Source: Streptomyces sp. f51 (lineage in GTDB: Bacteria > Actinomycetota > Actinomycetes > Streptomycetales > Streptomycetaceae). Taken from it: a DNA stretch of 64,000 bases. Below, piece by piece: positions 17,668 to 25,837 of this stretch. The notes below the pieces were generated by a model. It was not told the DNA's origin, did no database searches, and saw only the letters and a program-made list of their open reading frames with translations. The DNA lies in contig NZ_CP149798.1 of the NCBI RefSeq assembly GCF_037940415.1, positions 5,923,001 to 5,987,000 of the forward strand. The letters run 5' to 3'. Position 1 is the stretch's first letter. Every line of letters begins with the position of its first letter. The position numbers were made by a program, and so were the translations under genes.

Positions 17668-17772
17668 TCATCGCGCACATCGCGCGACTCCGCCCTGCCC
17701 GCTGCCGAGGGCGCCGCTGCCGACGCGGCCGCCCTCCTTCGCGAACGTGGAGTAGATGTCGATGGGGTTCAT
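17668..17772 (-). CDS. Possible 34-aa ORF between cysN and ssuA
   Basis: An ATG at 17770-17772 begins one base after the cysN stop codon and opens a 34-codon frame starting MNPIDIYSTFAKEGGRV and ending at TGA. The first 27 codons have almost exclusively G or C in third position, as expected for translated Streptomyces DNA; the last few do not. Immediate proximity to cysN would allow translational coupling. No family is recognised. It could also be a vestigial 5' part of a lost gene. Confidence 0.35.
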   Translation of the reverse strand: MNPIDIYSTFAKEGGRVGSGALGSGQGGVARCAR

Positions 17773-17773
17773 G

Positions 17774-19129
17774 TCAGAAGTCCCAGCCGTCGTCGTCGGA
17801 CTCGTCCTTGACCGGCTGCGGCGCGGCGAAGGACTCGCCGACCATGCCCGCGGTCAGCGTGGTGCCGTCGGCCGGGTCGATCAGGATGAACGCGCCGGTG
17901 CGGCGGGAGTCGGCGTAGGAGTCGACCGGGAGGGGTTCGGCGGTGCGGATCTTGACGCGGCCGATGTCGTTGGCGACCAGCCGGCCCGGGTGCGGGTGCA
18001 GCGAGAGGTCGTCGAGGGTGAGGCGCGAGGGGATGTCCTTGACGATCGCCTTGACCGTACGGGTGCCGTGCTTGAGCAGCACCCGGTGGCCGACGGTGAG
18101 CGGCTCGTCGGCGACGTGGCAGACGGTCGCCTCGACGTCCTGGGTGGTCGCGGGCGCGTCCTTGCTCGGGACGAGCAGATCGCCGCGGGAGACGTCGATG
18201 TCGTCGGCGAGCAGGACGGTCACCGACTGGGTCGTCCAGGCCGCGTCGACCGGCTTGCCGAGCAGGTCGATGCCGGAGATCGTCGTCGTCCGTCCGGAGG
18301 GCAGCACGGTCACCTGCTCGCCGACGCGGAAGGTTCCGGCGGCGATCTGGCCCGCGTAGCCGCGGTAGTCGGGGTGCTCGGCGGTCTGCGGGCGGATCAC
18401 GTACTGCACGGGCAGCCGCGCGTGGCAGTGCGCCAGGTCGTGGCTGACCGGCACGGTCTCCAGGTGCTCCAGGACGGTCGGGCCGCCGTACCAGTCCATG
18501 TTCGCGGACGGCTCCACCACGTTGTCGCCGGCCAGCGCGGAGATCGGGATAGCGGTGATCTCGGGGACGCCCAGCTCGGAGGCGTACGCCGTGAACTCCT
18601 CGGCGATCGCGGCGAAGACGGACTCCTCGTACGCGACGAGGTCCATCTTGTTCACGGCGAGCACGACGTGCGGGACGCGCAGCAGCGCGGCGACGGCGGC
18701 GTGCCGGCGGGTCTGCTCGATGACGCCGTTGCGGGCGTCGACCAGCACGACCGCGAGGTCGGCGGTGGAGGCACCGGTGACCATGTTCCGGGTGTACTGC
18801 ACATGGCCGGGGGTGTCGGCCAGGATGAACCGGCGGCGCGCGGTGGCGAAGTAGCGGTAGGCGACGTCGATGGTGATGCCCTGCTCGCGCTCGGCCCGCA
18901 GGCCGTCGGTGAGCAGCGCGAGGTCGGGGGTCTCCTGGCCGCGGCTGCGGGAGGCGTGCTCGACGGCCTCCAGCTGGTCGGTCAGGATCGACTTCGAGTC
19001 GTGCAGCAGGCGTCCGACGAGCGTGGACTTGCCGTCGTCGACGGAGCCCGCGGTCGCGAAACGCAGCAGGGTGGTCGCCGACAGCTGTTCGACCGACAGG
19101 GGCTCGGTGGGTTCGGTGGTGCTGGTCAT
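17774..19129 (-). CDS. cysN: Sulfate adenylyltransferase GTPase subunit CysN
   Basis: A 451-residue large subunit of ATP sulfurylase. Its EF-Tu-like GTPase drives adenylation of sulfate by CysD. Motifs are G1 GSVDDGKST, G3 DTPGHVQYTRNM and G4 NKMDL, followed by the two beta-barrel domains. No C-terminal APS kinase is fused, consistent with the separate cysC gene in this operon. It begins 2 nt after the cysD stop, so the two subunits are translationally linked. Confidence 0.97.
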   Translation of the reverse strand: MTSTTEPTEPLSVEQLSATTLLRFATAGSVDDGKSTLVGRLLHDSKSILTDQLEAVEHASRSRGQETPDLALLTDGLRAEREQGITIDVAYRYFATARRRFILADTPGHVQYTRNMVTGASTADLAVVLVDARNGVIEQTRRHAAVAALLRVPHVVLAVNKMDLVAYEESVFAAIAEEFTAYASELGVPEITAIPISALAGDNVVEPSANMDWYGGPTVLEHLETVPVSHDLAHCHARLPVQYVIRPQTAEHPDYRGYAGQIAAGTFRVGEQVTVLPSGRTTTISGIDLLGKPVDAAWTTQSVTVLLADDIDVSRGDLLVPSKDAPATTQDVEATVCHVADEPLTVGHRVLLKHGTRTVKAIVKDIPSRLTLDDLSLHPHPGRLVANDIGRVKIRTAEPLPVDSYADSRRTGAFILIDPADGTTLTAGMVGESFAAPQPVKDESDDDGWDF

Positions 19130-19131
19130 GT

Positions 19132-20070
19132 CTAGAAGTACCCCTCGCGCTTGCGGTCTTCCATCGCGGCCTCGGACATCTTGTCGTCGGCGCGGGTCGC
19201 GCCGCGCTCGGTGAGCCGGGAGGCGGCGATCTCGGTGATGACGGCGTCGAGCGTGGTCGCGTCCGAGTCGACGGCGCCGGTGCAGGACATGTCACCCACG
19301 GTGCGGTAGCGGACGAGCCGCTTCTCGACGGTCTCGCCGTCCTTCGGGCCGCCCCACTCACCGGCGGTCAGCCACATGTTCGACCGCTGGAAGACCTCAC
19401 GCTCGTGCGCGAAGTAGATCTCGGGCAGCTCGATGCCCTCACGGGCGATGTACTGCCACACGTCGAGCTCGGTCCAGTTGGACAGCGGGAACACCCGGAC
19501 GTGCTCGCCGGGAGCGTGCCGACCGTTGTACAGGTTCCACAGCTCGGGCCGCTGACGGCGCGGGTCCCACTGCGAGAACTCGTCGCGCAGCGAGAACACC
19601 CGCTCCTTGGCCCGGGCCTTCTCCTCGTCACGGCGTCCGCCGCCGAACACGGCGTCGAAGCGCTCGGACTGGATCTTCTCGGTCAGCGGCAGGGTCTGGA
19701 GCGGATTGCGGGTGCCGTCGGGACGCTCGCGCAGCACACCGCGGTCGATGTAGTCCTGCACCGAGGCCACGTGCAGCCGCAGACCGTGGCGTTCCACGGT
19801 CCGGTCGCGGTAGTCGAGGACCTCGGGGAAGTTGTGCCCGGTGTCCACGTGCAGCAGCGTGAAGGGCACCGCGGCCGGCGCGAACGCCTTCAGCGCCAGG
19901 TGCAGCATGACGATGGAGTCCTTGCCGCCGGAGAAGAGGATCACCGGCCGCTCGAACTCACCCGCCACCTCGCGGAAGATGTGGACGGCCTCGGACTCCA
20001 GGGCGTCCAGGTGCGACAGCGTGTACGGGCTGCTCCCGGTCTCCTCGGAGACACTGGCGACGGTCGTCAT
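19132..20070 (-). CDS. cysD: Sulfate adenylyltransferase small subunit CysD
   Basis: A 312-residue catalytic subunit of ATP sulfurylase, which forms APS from ATP and sulfate with CysN. The PP-loop ATP site reads RPVILFSGGKDSIVMLHLALKAF. Further hallmarks are FPEVLDYRD, FGGGRRDEEKARAKER and PLSNWTELDVWQYI. Length matches the family. The ATG overlaps the cysC stop codon in an ATGA arrangement. Confidence 0.97.
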   Translation of the reverse strand: MTTVASVSEETGSSPYTLSHLDALESEAVHIFREVAGEFERPVILFSGGKDSIVMLHLALKAFAPAAVPFTLLHVDTGHNFPEVLDYRDRTVERHGLRLHVASVQDYIDRGVLRERPDGTRNPLQTLPLTEKIQSERFDAVFGGGRRDEEKARAKERVFSLRDEFSQWDPRRQRPELWNLYNGRHAPGEHVRVFPLSNWTELDVWQYIAREGIELPEIYFAHEREVFQRSNMWLTAGEWGGPKDGETVEKRLVRYRTVGDMSCTGAVDSDATTLDAVITEIAASRLTERGATRADDKMSEAAMEDRKREGYF

Positions 20071-20657
20071 GCGAGACCCTTCTCGGTGAGCAGCGCGTGC
20101 AGCGCGGCGGCGGACTCCTGGACGGTCTGGGTGTGCGACTCGATGCGCAGGTCGGGCGCCTTGGGTGCCTCGTAGGGGTCGTCGACCCCGGTGAGCCCCG
20201 TCAGTTCCCCCGCGGCCTGCTTGGCGTACAGGCCCTTCACATCGCGTACGGAGCACACCTCGACCGGGGTCGCCACGTGCACCTCCAGATACGTCGTACC
20301 GTTCTCCTGGTGGCGCTCGCGTACCGCCTCGCGGCTGTCGGCGTAGGGCGCGATCACCGGGACGAGCGTCTTGACGCCGTTGCGGGCGAGCAGTTCGGCG
20401 AGGAAGCCGATGCGCTGCACGTTGGTGTGCCGGTCCTCGCGGCTGAAGCCGAGCCCCGCCGAGATGAACTCGCGGATCTCGTCGCCGTCGAGCACCTCGA
20501 CGCGGTGGCCCTGCTCGCGCAGGCGGCCCGCCAGCTCGTAGGCGATGGTGGTCTTGCCGGCGCTCGGCAGACCGGTGAGCCAGACGGTGGCTCCGCTCGT
20601 CACTTGCCGCTCCTGGGAGATCGTGGGGTCCGCGGCGGGCGCGGTGTTCGTCGTCAT
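20067..20657 (-). CDS. cysC: Adenylylsulfate (APS) kinase CysC
   Basis: A 196-residue APS kinase that phosphorylates APS to PAPS. The P-loop is WLTGLPSAGKTT (most homologues have GLSGAGKST, so Pro-Ser replaces Ser-Gly within an otherwise valid GxxxxGKT motif). DGDEIREFISAGLGFSREDRHTNVQRIGFLA is the APS-binding signature. It overlaps cysH upstream and cysD downstream by 4 nt each. Its presence beside a CysH with iron-sulfur cysteines raises the question of whether PAPS is for reduction, sulfation or both. Confidence 0.96.
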   Translation of the reverse strand: MTTNTAPAADPTISQERQVTSGATVWLTGLPSAGKTTIAYELAGRLREQGHRVEVLDGDEIREFISAGLGFSREDRHTNVQRIGFLAELLARNGVKTLVPVIAPYADSREAVRERHQENGTTYLEVHVATPVEVCSVRDVKGLYAKQAAGELTGLTGVDDPYEAPKAPDLRIESHTQTVQESAAALHALLTEKGLA

Positions 20658-21364
20658 CCGTGCAGTCCGCACTCGGTCTTCGCGCGGCCCGCCCAGCGGC
20701 CGGCGCGCGCGTCCTCGCCCTCCAGCACCCGGCGGGTGCAGGGGGCGCAGCCGACGGAGGCGTAGCCGTCCATCAGCAACGGGTTGGTCAGTACGCCGTG
20801 TTCGGCGACGTACGCGTCCACGTCGTCCTGCGTCCAGCGGGCGATCGGGGAGACCTTGACCTTGCGGCGCTTCTCGTCCCAGCCGACGACCGGGGTGTTC
20901 GCCCGGGTGGGGGACTCGTCGCGGCGCAGGCCGGTCGCCCAGGCCCGATAGTCCGTCAGGCCCTCTTCGAGCGGCTGGACCTTGCGGAGCTTGCAGCACA
21001 GGTCCGGGTCGCGGTCGTGGAGCCGCGGCCCGTGCTCGGCGTCCTGCTCGGCGACGCTCCGGCGCGGGGTCAGGGTGATGACGTTGACGTCCATCACGGC
21101 CTCGACCGCGTCCCGCGTGCCGATCGTCTCCGGGAAGTGGTAGCCGGTGTCGAGGAACACCACGTCCACGCCCGGCCGGGCGCGCGAGGCGAGATGGGCG
21201 ACCACCGCGTCCTCCATGGAGGAGGTCACGCAGAACTTCGCGCCGAAGGTGTCCGCGGCCCAGCGCAGGATCTCCAGCGCGGACGCGTCCTCCAGGTCAC
21301 GCCCGGCCCGCTCGGCCAGGGCCTTCAAGTCGTCGTCCGTGCGCTCGTGCTGAATGACCGTCAT
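20654..21364 (-). CDS. cysH: (Phospho)adenylylsulfate reductase CysH
   Basis: A 236-residue thioredoxin-dependent reductase producing sulfite. FCVTSSMEDAVVAHLASR is the modified PP-loop, VDVVFLDTGYHFPET follows, and the C-terminal ECGLHG carries the redox Cys. A Cys-Cys pair (DLCCKLRK) and a CAPC pair match the four [4Fe-4S] ligands of APS-type reductases, so APS may be the preferred substrate, although the operon also encodes APS kinase. Both ends overlap neighbours by 4 nt. Confidence 0.95.
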   Translation of the reverse strand: MTVIQHERTDDDLKALAERAGRDLEDASALEILRWAADTFGAKFCVTSSMEDAVVAHLASRARPGVDVVFLDTGYHFPETIGTRDAVEAVMDVNVITLTPRRSVAEQDAEHGPRLHDRDPDLCCKLRKVQPLEEGLTDYRAWATGLRRDESPTRANTPVVGWDEKRRKVKVSPIARWTQDDVDAYVAEHGVLTNPLLMDGYASVGCAPCTRRVLEGEDARAGRWAGRAKTECGLHG

Positions 21365-21540
21365 ATCTCCGCCCCTCCACGCTCTTCCTGCTGCACGCCC
21401 CGGGACAGCAGCCCCAGGAACTTCAGCTGGAAGGCTCGGTTGCACGCCGCGCATTCCCACGCGCCGTGGCCCTGTTCGCTGGGTCGCAGGTCCTCGTCTC
21501 CGCAGTAGGGGCAGTAGAACGGTGCCGCGCGCTCGCTCAC
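21361..21540 (-). CDS. 59-aa zinc-ribbon-like protein of the cys operon
   Basis: A 59-residue protein between sulfite reductase and cysH. Two pairs of cysteines, CPYC (residues about 10-13) and CAAC (about 31-34), form a probable single zinc ribbon or small Fe-S site; the rest is FQLKFLGLLSR and a polar tail. It is translationally embedded: its GTG overlaps the sulfite reductase stop (GTGA), and its own stop overlaps the cysH start (ATGA). Such tight coupling argues for a role in sulfate or sulfite reduction, for example an assembly factor or electron-transfer partner, but its function is not known to me. Confidence 0.85.
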   Translation of the reverse strand: MSERAAPFYCPYCGDEDLRPSEQGHGAWECAACNRAFQLKFLGLLSRGVQQEERGGAEI

Positions 21541-23231
21541 GACAGGGCCTCCTCGGAGGCGCGCGCGGCCCAGACGGCGAAGCGCTCGCCGTCCTCGCGC
21601 TCCGCCTGGAAGCGCTTGAGGACACGCTCGATGTAGTCGGGCAGCTCGTCCGAAGTGACCTTCAGACCGCGGACCTTGCGGCCGAACCCGGCCTCCAGGC
21701 CGAGTGCTCCGCCCAGGTGCACCTGGAATCCCTCGACCTGCTCGCCCGCGTCGTTCAGCACCAGCTGGCCCTTGAGACCGATGTCCGCGACCTGGATCCG
21801 GGCGCAGGCGTTGGGGCAGCCGTTGATGTTGATGGTGATGGGTTCGTCGAACTCGGGGATGCGGCGCTCGAGTTCGTCGATCAGCGAGGCCCCGCGCGCC
21901 TTGGTCTCGACGATCGCGAGCTTGCAGTACTCGATGCCGGTGCAGGCCATCGTGCCGCGCCGGAACGAGGACGGCCTGGCAGTGAGGTCCAGCGCCTCCA
22001 GGCCCTCGACCAGCGAGTCGATGCGCTCCTGCTCGACGTCGAGGACGATCATCTTCTGCTCGACGGTGGTGCGCACCCGGCCCGAGCCGTGCGCCTCGGC
22101 CAGTTCGGCGATCTTCGTCAGGGTGGCGCCGTCGATGCGGCCGACGCGCGGGGCGAAGCCGACGTAGTAGCGGCCGTCCTGCTGCCGGTGCACGCCGACG
22201 TGGTCGCGCCAGCGGGCGACGGGCTGGTCGGGAGCGGGGCCGTCGACGAGCTTGCGCTCCAGGTACTCGTTCTCCAGGACCTGGCGGAACTTCTCCACGC
22301 CCCAGTCGGCGACCAGGAACTTCAGCCGGGCGCGGTTGCGCAGCCGCCGGTAGCCGTAGTCGCGGAAGATCGAGATGACACCCTCGTAGACGTCCGCGAC
22401 CTCGTCGAGCGGGACCCAGGCGCCGAGGCGCTGGCCGATCTTCGGGTTGGTGGACAGACCGCCGCCGACCCACAGGTCGAAGCCGGGGCCGTGCTCCGGG
22501 TGGTTCACGCCCACGAAGGCGATGTCGTTGATCTCGTGCGCCACGTCGAGCAGCGGCGAGCCGGAGATCGCGGACTTGAACTTGCGGGGCAGGTTGGAGA
22601 AGTCCTTGTTGCCGATGATCCGGCGCTGGATCTCCTCGACGGCCGGGGTGCCGTCGATGATCTCGTCCTCGGCGATGCCGGCGACGGGCGAGCCGAGGAT
22701 GACGCGGGGGGTGTCGCCGCAGGCCTCGGTCGTGGACAGGCCGACGGCCTCCAGGCGGTCCCAGATCTCCGGGACGTCCTCGATGCGGATCCAGTGGTAC
22801 TGGACGTTCTGGCGGTCGGTGAGGTCGGCGGTGCCGCGCGCGAACTCCTGCGAGATCTCGCCGATGACCCGCAGCTGTTCGGTGGTCAGCCGGCCACCGT
22901 CGATGCGCACCCGCAGCATGAAGAACTTGTCGTCCAGCTCCTCCGGCTCCAGGATCGCGGTCTTGCCGCCGTCGATCCCGGGCTTGCGCTGGGTGTAGAG
23001 ACCCCACCAGCGCATCCGGCCGCGCAGGTCGTTGGGGTCGATCGAGTCGAATCCCCGCTTGGAGTAGATCGTCTCAATGCGTGTCCGCACATTGAGACCG
23101 TCGTCGTCCTTCTTGAACTGCTCGTTGCCGTTGAGCGGGGTGAAGTGACCTACGGCCCACTGGCCCTCACCGCGGTGACGGCTCACCTTGCGGCGGGGCG
23201 CGACAACGGGATCCTGCGGGGTGGCGGCCAT
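21537..23231 (-). CDS. sir: Assimilatory sulfite reductase (siroheme, ferredoxin type)
   Basis: A 564-residue nitrite/sulfite reductase hemoprotein catalysing six-electron reduction of sulfite to sulfide. The siroheme/[4Fe-4S] cysteines are CTGIEYC (Cx5C) and GCPNAC (Cx3C). The two symmetric ferredoxin-like halves begin FFMLRVRIDGGRLTTEQL and YYVGFAPRVGRIDG. Operon context with cysH/cysC/cysD/cysN settles sulfite rather than nitrite. Start MAATPQDP (23231) has AAGGA upstream; an upstream in-frame ATG at 23321 would run through the leader region and is rejected. Expression is probably controlled by the leader peptide at 23367-23450. Confidence 0.95.
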   Translation of the reverse strand: MAATPQDPVVAPRRKVSRHRGEGQWAVGHFTPLNGNEQFKKDDDGLNVRTRIETIYSKRGFDSIDPNDLRGRMRWWGLYTQRKPGIDGGKTAILEPEELDDKFFMLRVRIDGGRLTTEQLRVIGEISQEFARGTADLTDRQNVQYHWIRIEDVPEIWDRLEAVGLSTTEACGDTPRVILGSPVAGIAEDEIIDGTPAVEEIQRRIIGNKDFSNLPRKFKSAISGSPLLDVAHEINDIAFVGVNHPEHGPGFDLWVGGGLSTNPKIGQRLGAWVPLDEVADVYEGVISIFRDYGYRRLRNRARLKFLVADWGVEKFRQVLENEYLERKLVDGPAPDQPVARWRDHVGVHRQQDGRYYVGFAPRVGRIDGATLTKIAELAEAHGSGRVRTTVEQKMIVLDVEQERIDSLVEGLEALDLTARPSSFRRGTMACTGIEYCKLAIVETKARGASLIDELERRIPEFDEPITININGCPNACARIQVADIGLKGQLVLNDAGEQVEGFQVHLGGALGLEAGFGRKVRGLKVTSDELPDYIERVLKRFQAEREDGERFAVWAARASEEALS

Positions 23232-23258
23232 GGCTGATACGTCCTTCGAGACTGCGGG

Positions 23259-23286
23259 GCAGGTCTGATCTGCGGCTCTGACCTGC
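23259..23286 (-). promoter_or_regulatory. Hairpin between the Cys leader peptide and sulfite reductase
   Basis: GCAGGTC (23259-23265) and GACCTGC (23280-23286) form a 7-bp stem with a 14-nt loop, ending about 28 nt before the sulfite reductase ATG. A second perfect palindrome GCGCAGCACTGCGC lies at 23313-23326. Together they could form alternative structures controlled by ribosome position on the leader ORF. Confidence 0.45.
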
Positions 23287-23366
23287 GCATACGGGTGCAT
23301 ACGGAAGAATGGGCGCAGCACTGCGCAAGGGTCGCAAAAAGAGGGGGGTCGGCGCTGCTGGGCTGA

Positions 23367-23450
23367 TCAGCTCGCCGGACAGATGGCGCTGGACATGCGG
23401 CCGAGGTCGACGTGCCGCCGACTCACCAAGGCAATTCCAGTTCCAGACAT
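23367..23450 (-). CDS. 27-aa cysteine-operon leader peptide
   Basis: A short ORF upstream of the sulfite reductase operon encodes MSGTGIALVSRRHVDLG followed by RMSSAICPAS. The RRHVDLGRMSSAIC segment is the hallmark of a 'putative leader peptide' family that I recall as conserved before sulfur and cysteine genes in streptomycetes. It contains a Cys codon near its end, so slow translation at low cysteinyl-tRNA could expose or hide downstream structure and adjust operon expression. The stop codon is 135 nt before the sulfite reductase start. The attenuation role is inferred from position and family. Confidence 0.85.
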   Translation of the reverse strand: MSGTGIALVSRRHVDLGRMSSAICPAS

Positions 23451-23551
23451 GACGGAAGCGTGTCACGGGGATCTGAGGGCAGTCCACCGTCATCCACCAT
23501 GTGGACACCCTGGTCCCGAATACCGAGACGAGGGTGTTGTCGATCACATGA

Positions 23552-23584
23552 CCGGCCCTCCCGCGGTGCCGTCAGGAGGGCCGG
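23552..23584 (-). terminator. Terminator of the GNAT gene
   Basis: A perfect 10-bp stem CCGGCCCTCC/GGAGGGCCGG with a 13-nt loop lies about 30 nt past the GNAT stop codon. It insulates that gene from the sulfur operon promoter. Confidence 0.65.
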
Positions 23585-23613
23585 GAGCCGTGGCCACCCC
23601 GGTGCAAAACGGG

Positions 23614-24186
23614 TCAGACGGTGTACGCGCCCGGCCAGGGACCCGGGGTGGCGGCCTCCGCCTCCTCCTCGACCTTGGTGTCGAAGAGCCGGAACCCCCG
23701 GCGCAGGTAGTTGTCCATCGCGTGCTCGCCGTCCTTGCTGCACGTGTGCAGCCAGACCCGCTTCGTCCCGGCCCGCCCCGGCCAGCGTTCGGCCAGGTCC
23801 CAGGCGCGCGCGACGCCGTACGAGAGGAGGTGTCCCCCGATCCGGCGCCCGCGGAACGCGGGGACGAGCCCGAAGTAGGCGATCTCCACGACCCCGTCGT
23901 CCTGGGCGTCGAGTTCGATGTAGCCCGCGGGGGTGCCCCGGTCGTAGGCGACCCAGGTCTCCGTGCCCGGCTTGTCGAGGACCTCCTGCCACCGCGCGTA
24001 CGTCCAGCCGAGCCGGTCCGTCCAGAGGATGTCCCCGCCGACCGAGGCGTAGAGGAAGCGGCTGAACTCGGGCGAGGGGACCTCGGCGCGGACGATCCGC
24101 GGGTCCCCGTCGGGCGCGCTCGCGGGGAGCAGGTCGGCCGGGGCCGTCTGCTCCAGGGACCAGGTGGTCACACTGATGTTGCTCAT
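23614..24186 (-). CDS. GNAT family N-acetyltransferase
   Basis: A 190-residue acetyltransferase with the acetyl-CoA-binding segment IAYFGLVPAFRGRRIGGHLLSYGVARAW (V-P-x-x-R-G-R-R-I-G) preceded by the beta-bulge strand GTPAGYIELD, and TKRVWLHTCSKDGEHAMDNYLRRGFRLFD at the C-terminus. The substrate is unknown. It is transcribed towards the sulfur operon but separated from it by a strong terminator. Confidence 0.88.
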   Translation of the reverse strand: MSNISVTTWSLEQTAPADLLPASAPDGDPRIVRAEVPSPEFSRFLYASVGGDILWTDRLGWTYARWQEVLDKPGTETWVAYDRGTPAGYIELDAQDDGVVEIAYFGLVPAFRGRRIGGHLLSYGVARAWDLAERWPGRAGTKRVWLHTCSKDGEHAMDNYLRRGFRLFDTKVEEEAEAATPGPWPGAYTV

Positions 24187-24252
24187 GACGGCCAGGGAAT
24201 CACGGCGCCGGGCGCGGCTCCAAAGGCGTCCACGGTTCGGCCGCCGGCCCCG

Positions 24253-24284
24253 CCGTCCGGCCGGGGCGCGTCCCGGCCGGACGG
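24253..24284 (-). terminator. Terminator of the secreted-protein gene
   Basis: A perfect 12-bp stem CCGTCCGGCCGG/CCGGCCGGACGG with an 8-nt loop starts about 20 nt after the stop codon at 24306. Confidence 0.65.
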
Positions 24285-24305
24285 ACGGGAGCGGCCGGAC
24301 GGGCC

Positions 24306-25652
24306 CTAGCCGAGCGAGCCGTCGACCGACGCCAGCGGCACCGCGTACAGCACCCGGCGCTCCGCGGCGTCGCTGAGGCTCCACAGCTCGCCGGTCCGCT
24401 GCCAGTACGACAGCGACCCGGTGCCGAGGCCCCAGCAGGCGTGCGACTGGTCCGCGGTGCAGGTGGCCGCCCCGGCGCCGTCGCCGTTCTGGCGCCACAG
24501 GGACCCGTGGCCCCCACTGCCGTCGGACGGACGCCCGATGTACCACTGGGCCTCGCGGGCGCCCGCGGACCGGTGCGCGAGGGCGCCGGAGATCGCGGAC
24601 CCCTTGGTCGTGTAGGCCTCGGCCGCGTCCACATGCCCCTGGGCGTCGGCGAGGAGCCCGGTGCGGTACGCGGCGGTGCTGAACGCGTACCGCCAGAGGC
24701 GGGTGCGCTGCGGACGGTCGCCGGCGGCCTCCGTCGCGACCAGGCTGTCGGGAGCGGTCGTACGGTCGAGGGAGAGCGAGCCGATACAGGGGACCGTGTG
24801 GTCACGGCCGCGGGTGCACGAGCCGCCCTCCGGGTCGTACGAGCCGATGGCGGGGAGCACGTAGCGGTAGCCGGCGGCCGAGTAGCCGTGGCCCACCCGG
24901 CCCACGGCGGGGCTGTCCACGTCGGCCCGCAGCAGCCGGTGCAGGTCGAAGACGAGCAGGCCGTCGCCGTGGTCCGCGGTGACGATCAGCTTGTCCTGGT
25001 ACCAGACCATTCCGCCGAGTCCGGTGCGGACCGCCGTGAAGTCCCTGCCGCCGGCCCGCGGGGCGACGAGCAGCACCCAGCGGTAGCGGAGCGCGTCCGG
25101 GTCCGTGGCGTCGACGAAGGCGATCCGGGCCAGTCCGCCGTCCCGGTCCCGGGCGGCAGCCCGTCCGTCGCGGTGGGTCCAGCCGGAGAGGATCACCTGG
25201 TGCGTGCCCCACGCGCCGTCGTCGTCGGCGTCGCCGGAGGTGGTCACCGAGCGCGGCCGCCACTGCGTGGTCCGGGCGTCGGCGTCGTCCCAGCAGTACG
25301 CGCGGGTGGCCGTCGGCTCGACGGGCAGCGCGTCCCGTTCGTCCGCCGTGCAGTCGGCGGTGCCGCGCATCGCGTGGTCGGTGTCGCCGAGTACCCCGTC
25401 GACGCCCACGTTGCCGCCCATGTTCCCGCTGAGCGTGTCGAGCGCGTCCCGGGAGGTCAGGTTCTCGTGGAGGCGCAGCTGCGAGGAGGAGCCGACGCGC
25501 AGCGCGGTGAGGCCGCCCGGGCTGTTGGCGCCGGTGGCCTGCGAGGTGCTGATCAGCGTGGCGGCCGCGGTGAGCGCGAGCGCGGTTCCGGCCAGGGTGG
25601 CGCGCAGCGCCTGACCCCTTCTTCGGCGACGGTGTCTGCCGCGCTGCTTCAT
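24306..25652 (-). CDS. Secreted protein of unknown function
   Basis: A 448-residue exported protein. The N-terminus is strongly basic (KQRGRHRRRRRG) and followed by a hydrophobic stretch and a plausible signal-peptidase site around ATGANS. The mature part has paired cysteines (ADCTADERD, AYCWDDAD, GSCTRGRDHTVPC, ATCTADQSHACW) that suggest disulfides, and recurring W/Y-rich strands (GGMVWYQDKLIVTADHGDGLLVFDL) that suggest a beta-propeller-like fold. I do not recognise a catalytic family. The start MKQRGRH (25652) is chosen because GGGAGGACGT precedes it; an upstream ATG at 25673 lacks one. Confidence 0.75.
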   Translation of the reverse strand: MKQRGRHRRRRRGQALRATLAGTALALTAAATLISTSQATGANSPGGLTALRVGSSSQLRLHENLTSRDALDTLSGNMGGNVGVDGVLGDTDHAMRGTADCTADERDALPVEPTATRAYCWDDADARTTQWRPRSVTTSGDADDDGAWGTHQVILSGWTHRDGRAAARDRDGGLARIAFVDATDPDALRYRWVLLVAPRAGGRDFTAVRTGLGGMVWYQDKLIVTADHGDGLLVFDLHRLLRADVDSPAVGRVGHGYSAAGYRYVLPAIGSYDPEGGSCTRGRDHTVPCIGSLSLDRTTAPDSLVATEAAGDRPQRTRLWRYAFSTAAYRTGLLADAQGHVDAAEAYTTKGSAISGALAHRSAGAREAQWYIGRPSDGSGGHGSLWRQNGDGAGAATCTADQSHACWGLGTGSLSYWQRTGELWSLSDAAERRVLYAVPLASVDGSLG

Positions 25653-25837
25653 ACGTCCTCCCGGATGGGCCAACTGCCTCCCCCGCCGAGGGCGTTGACG
25701 GAGAGACGGGTGGGGTGGCCCGTGGAGTGGATGCTACGGCAGTGACCCCCCGGCCAGGACAAAGACGGCGGAATACGCCAGGGAAATACGCTCGGGTCCT
25801 CGTGCCCGCCCCTCGTCGCGGCCCTCGCCCCCGTTTC

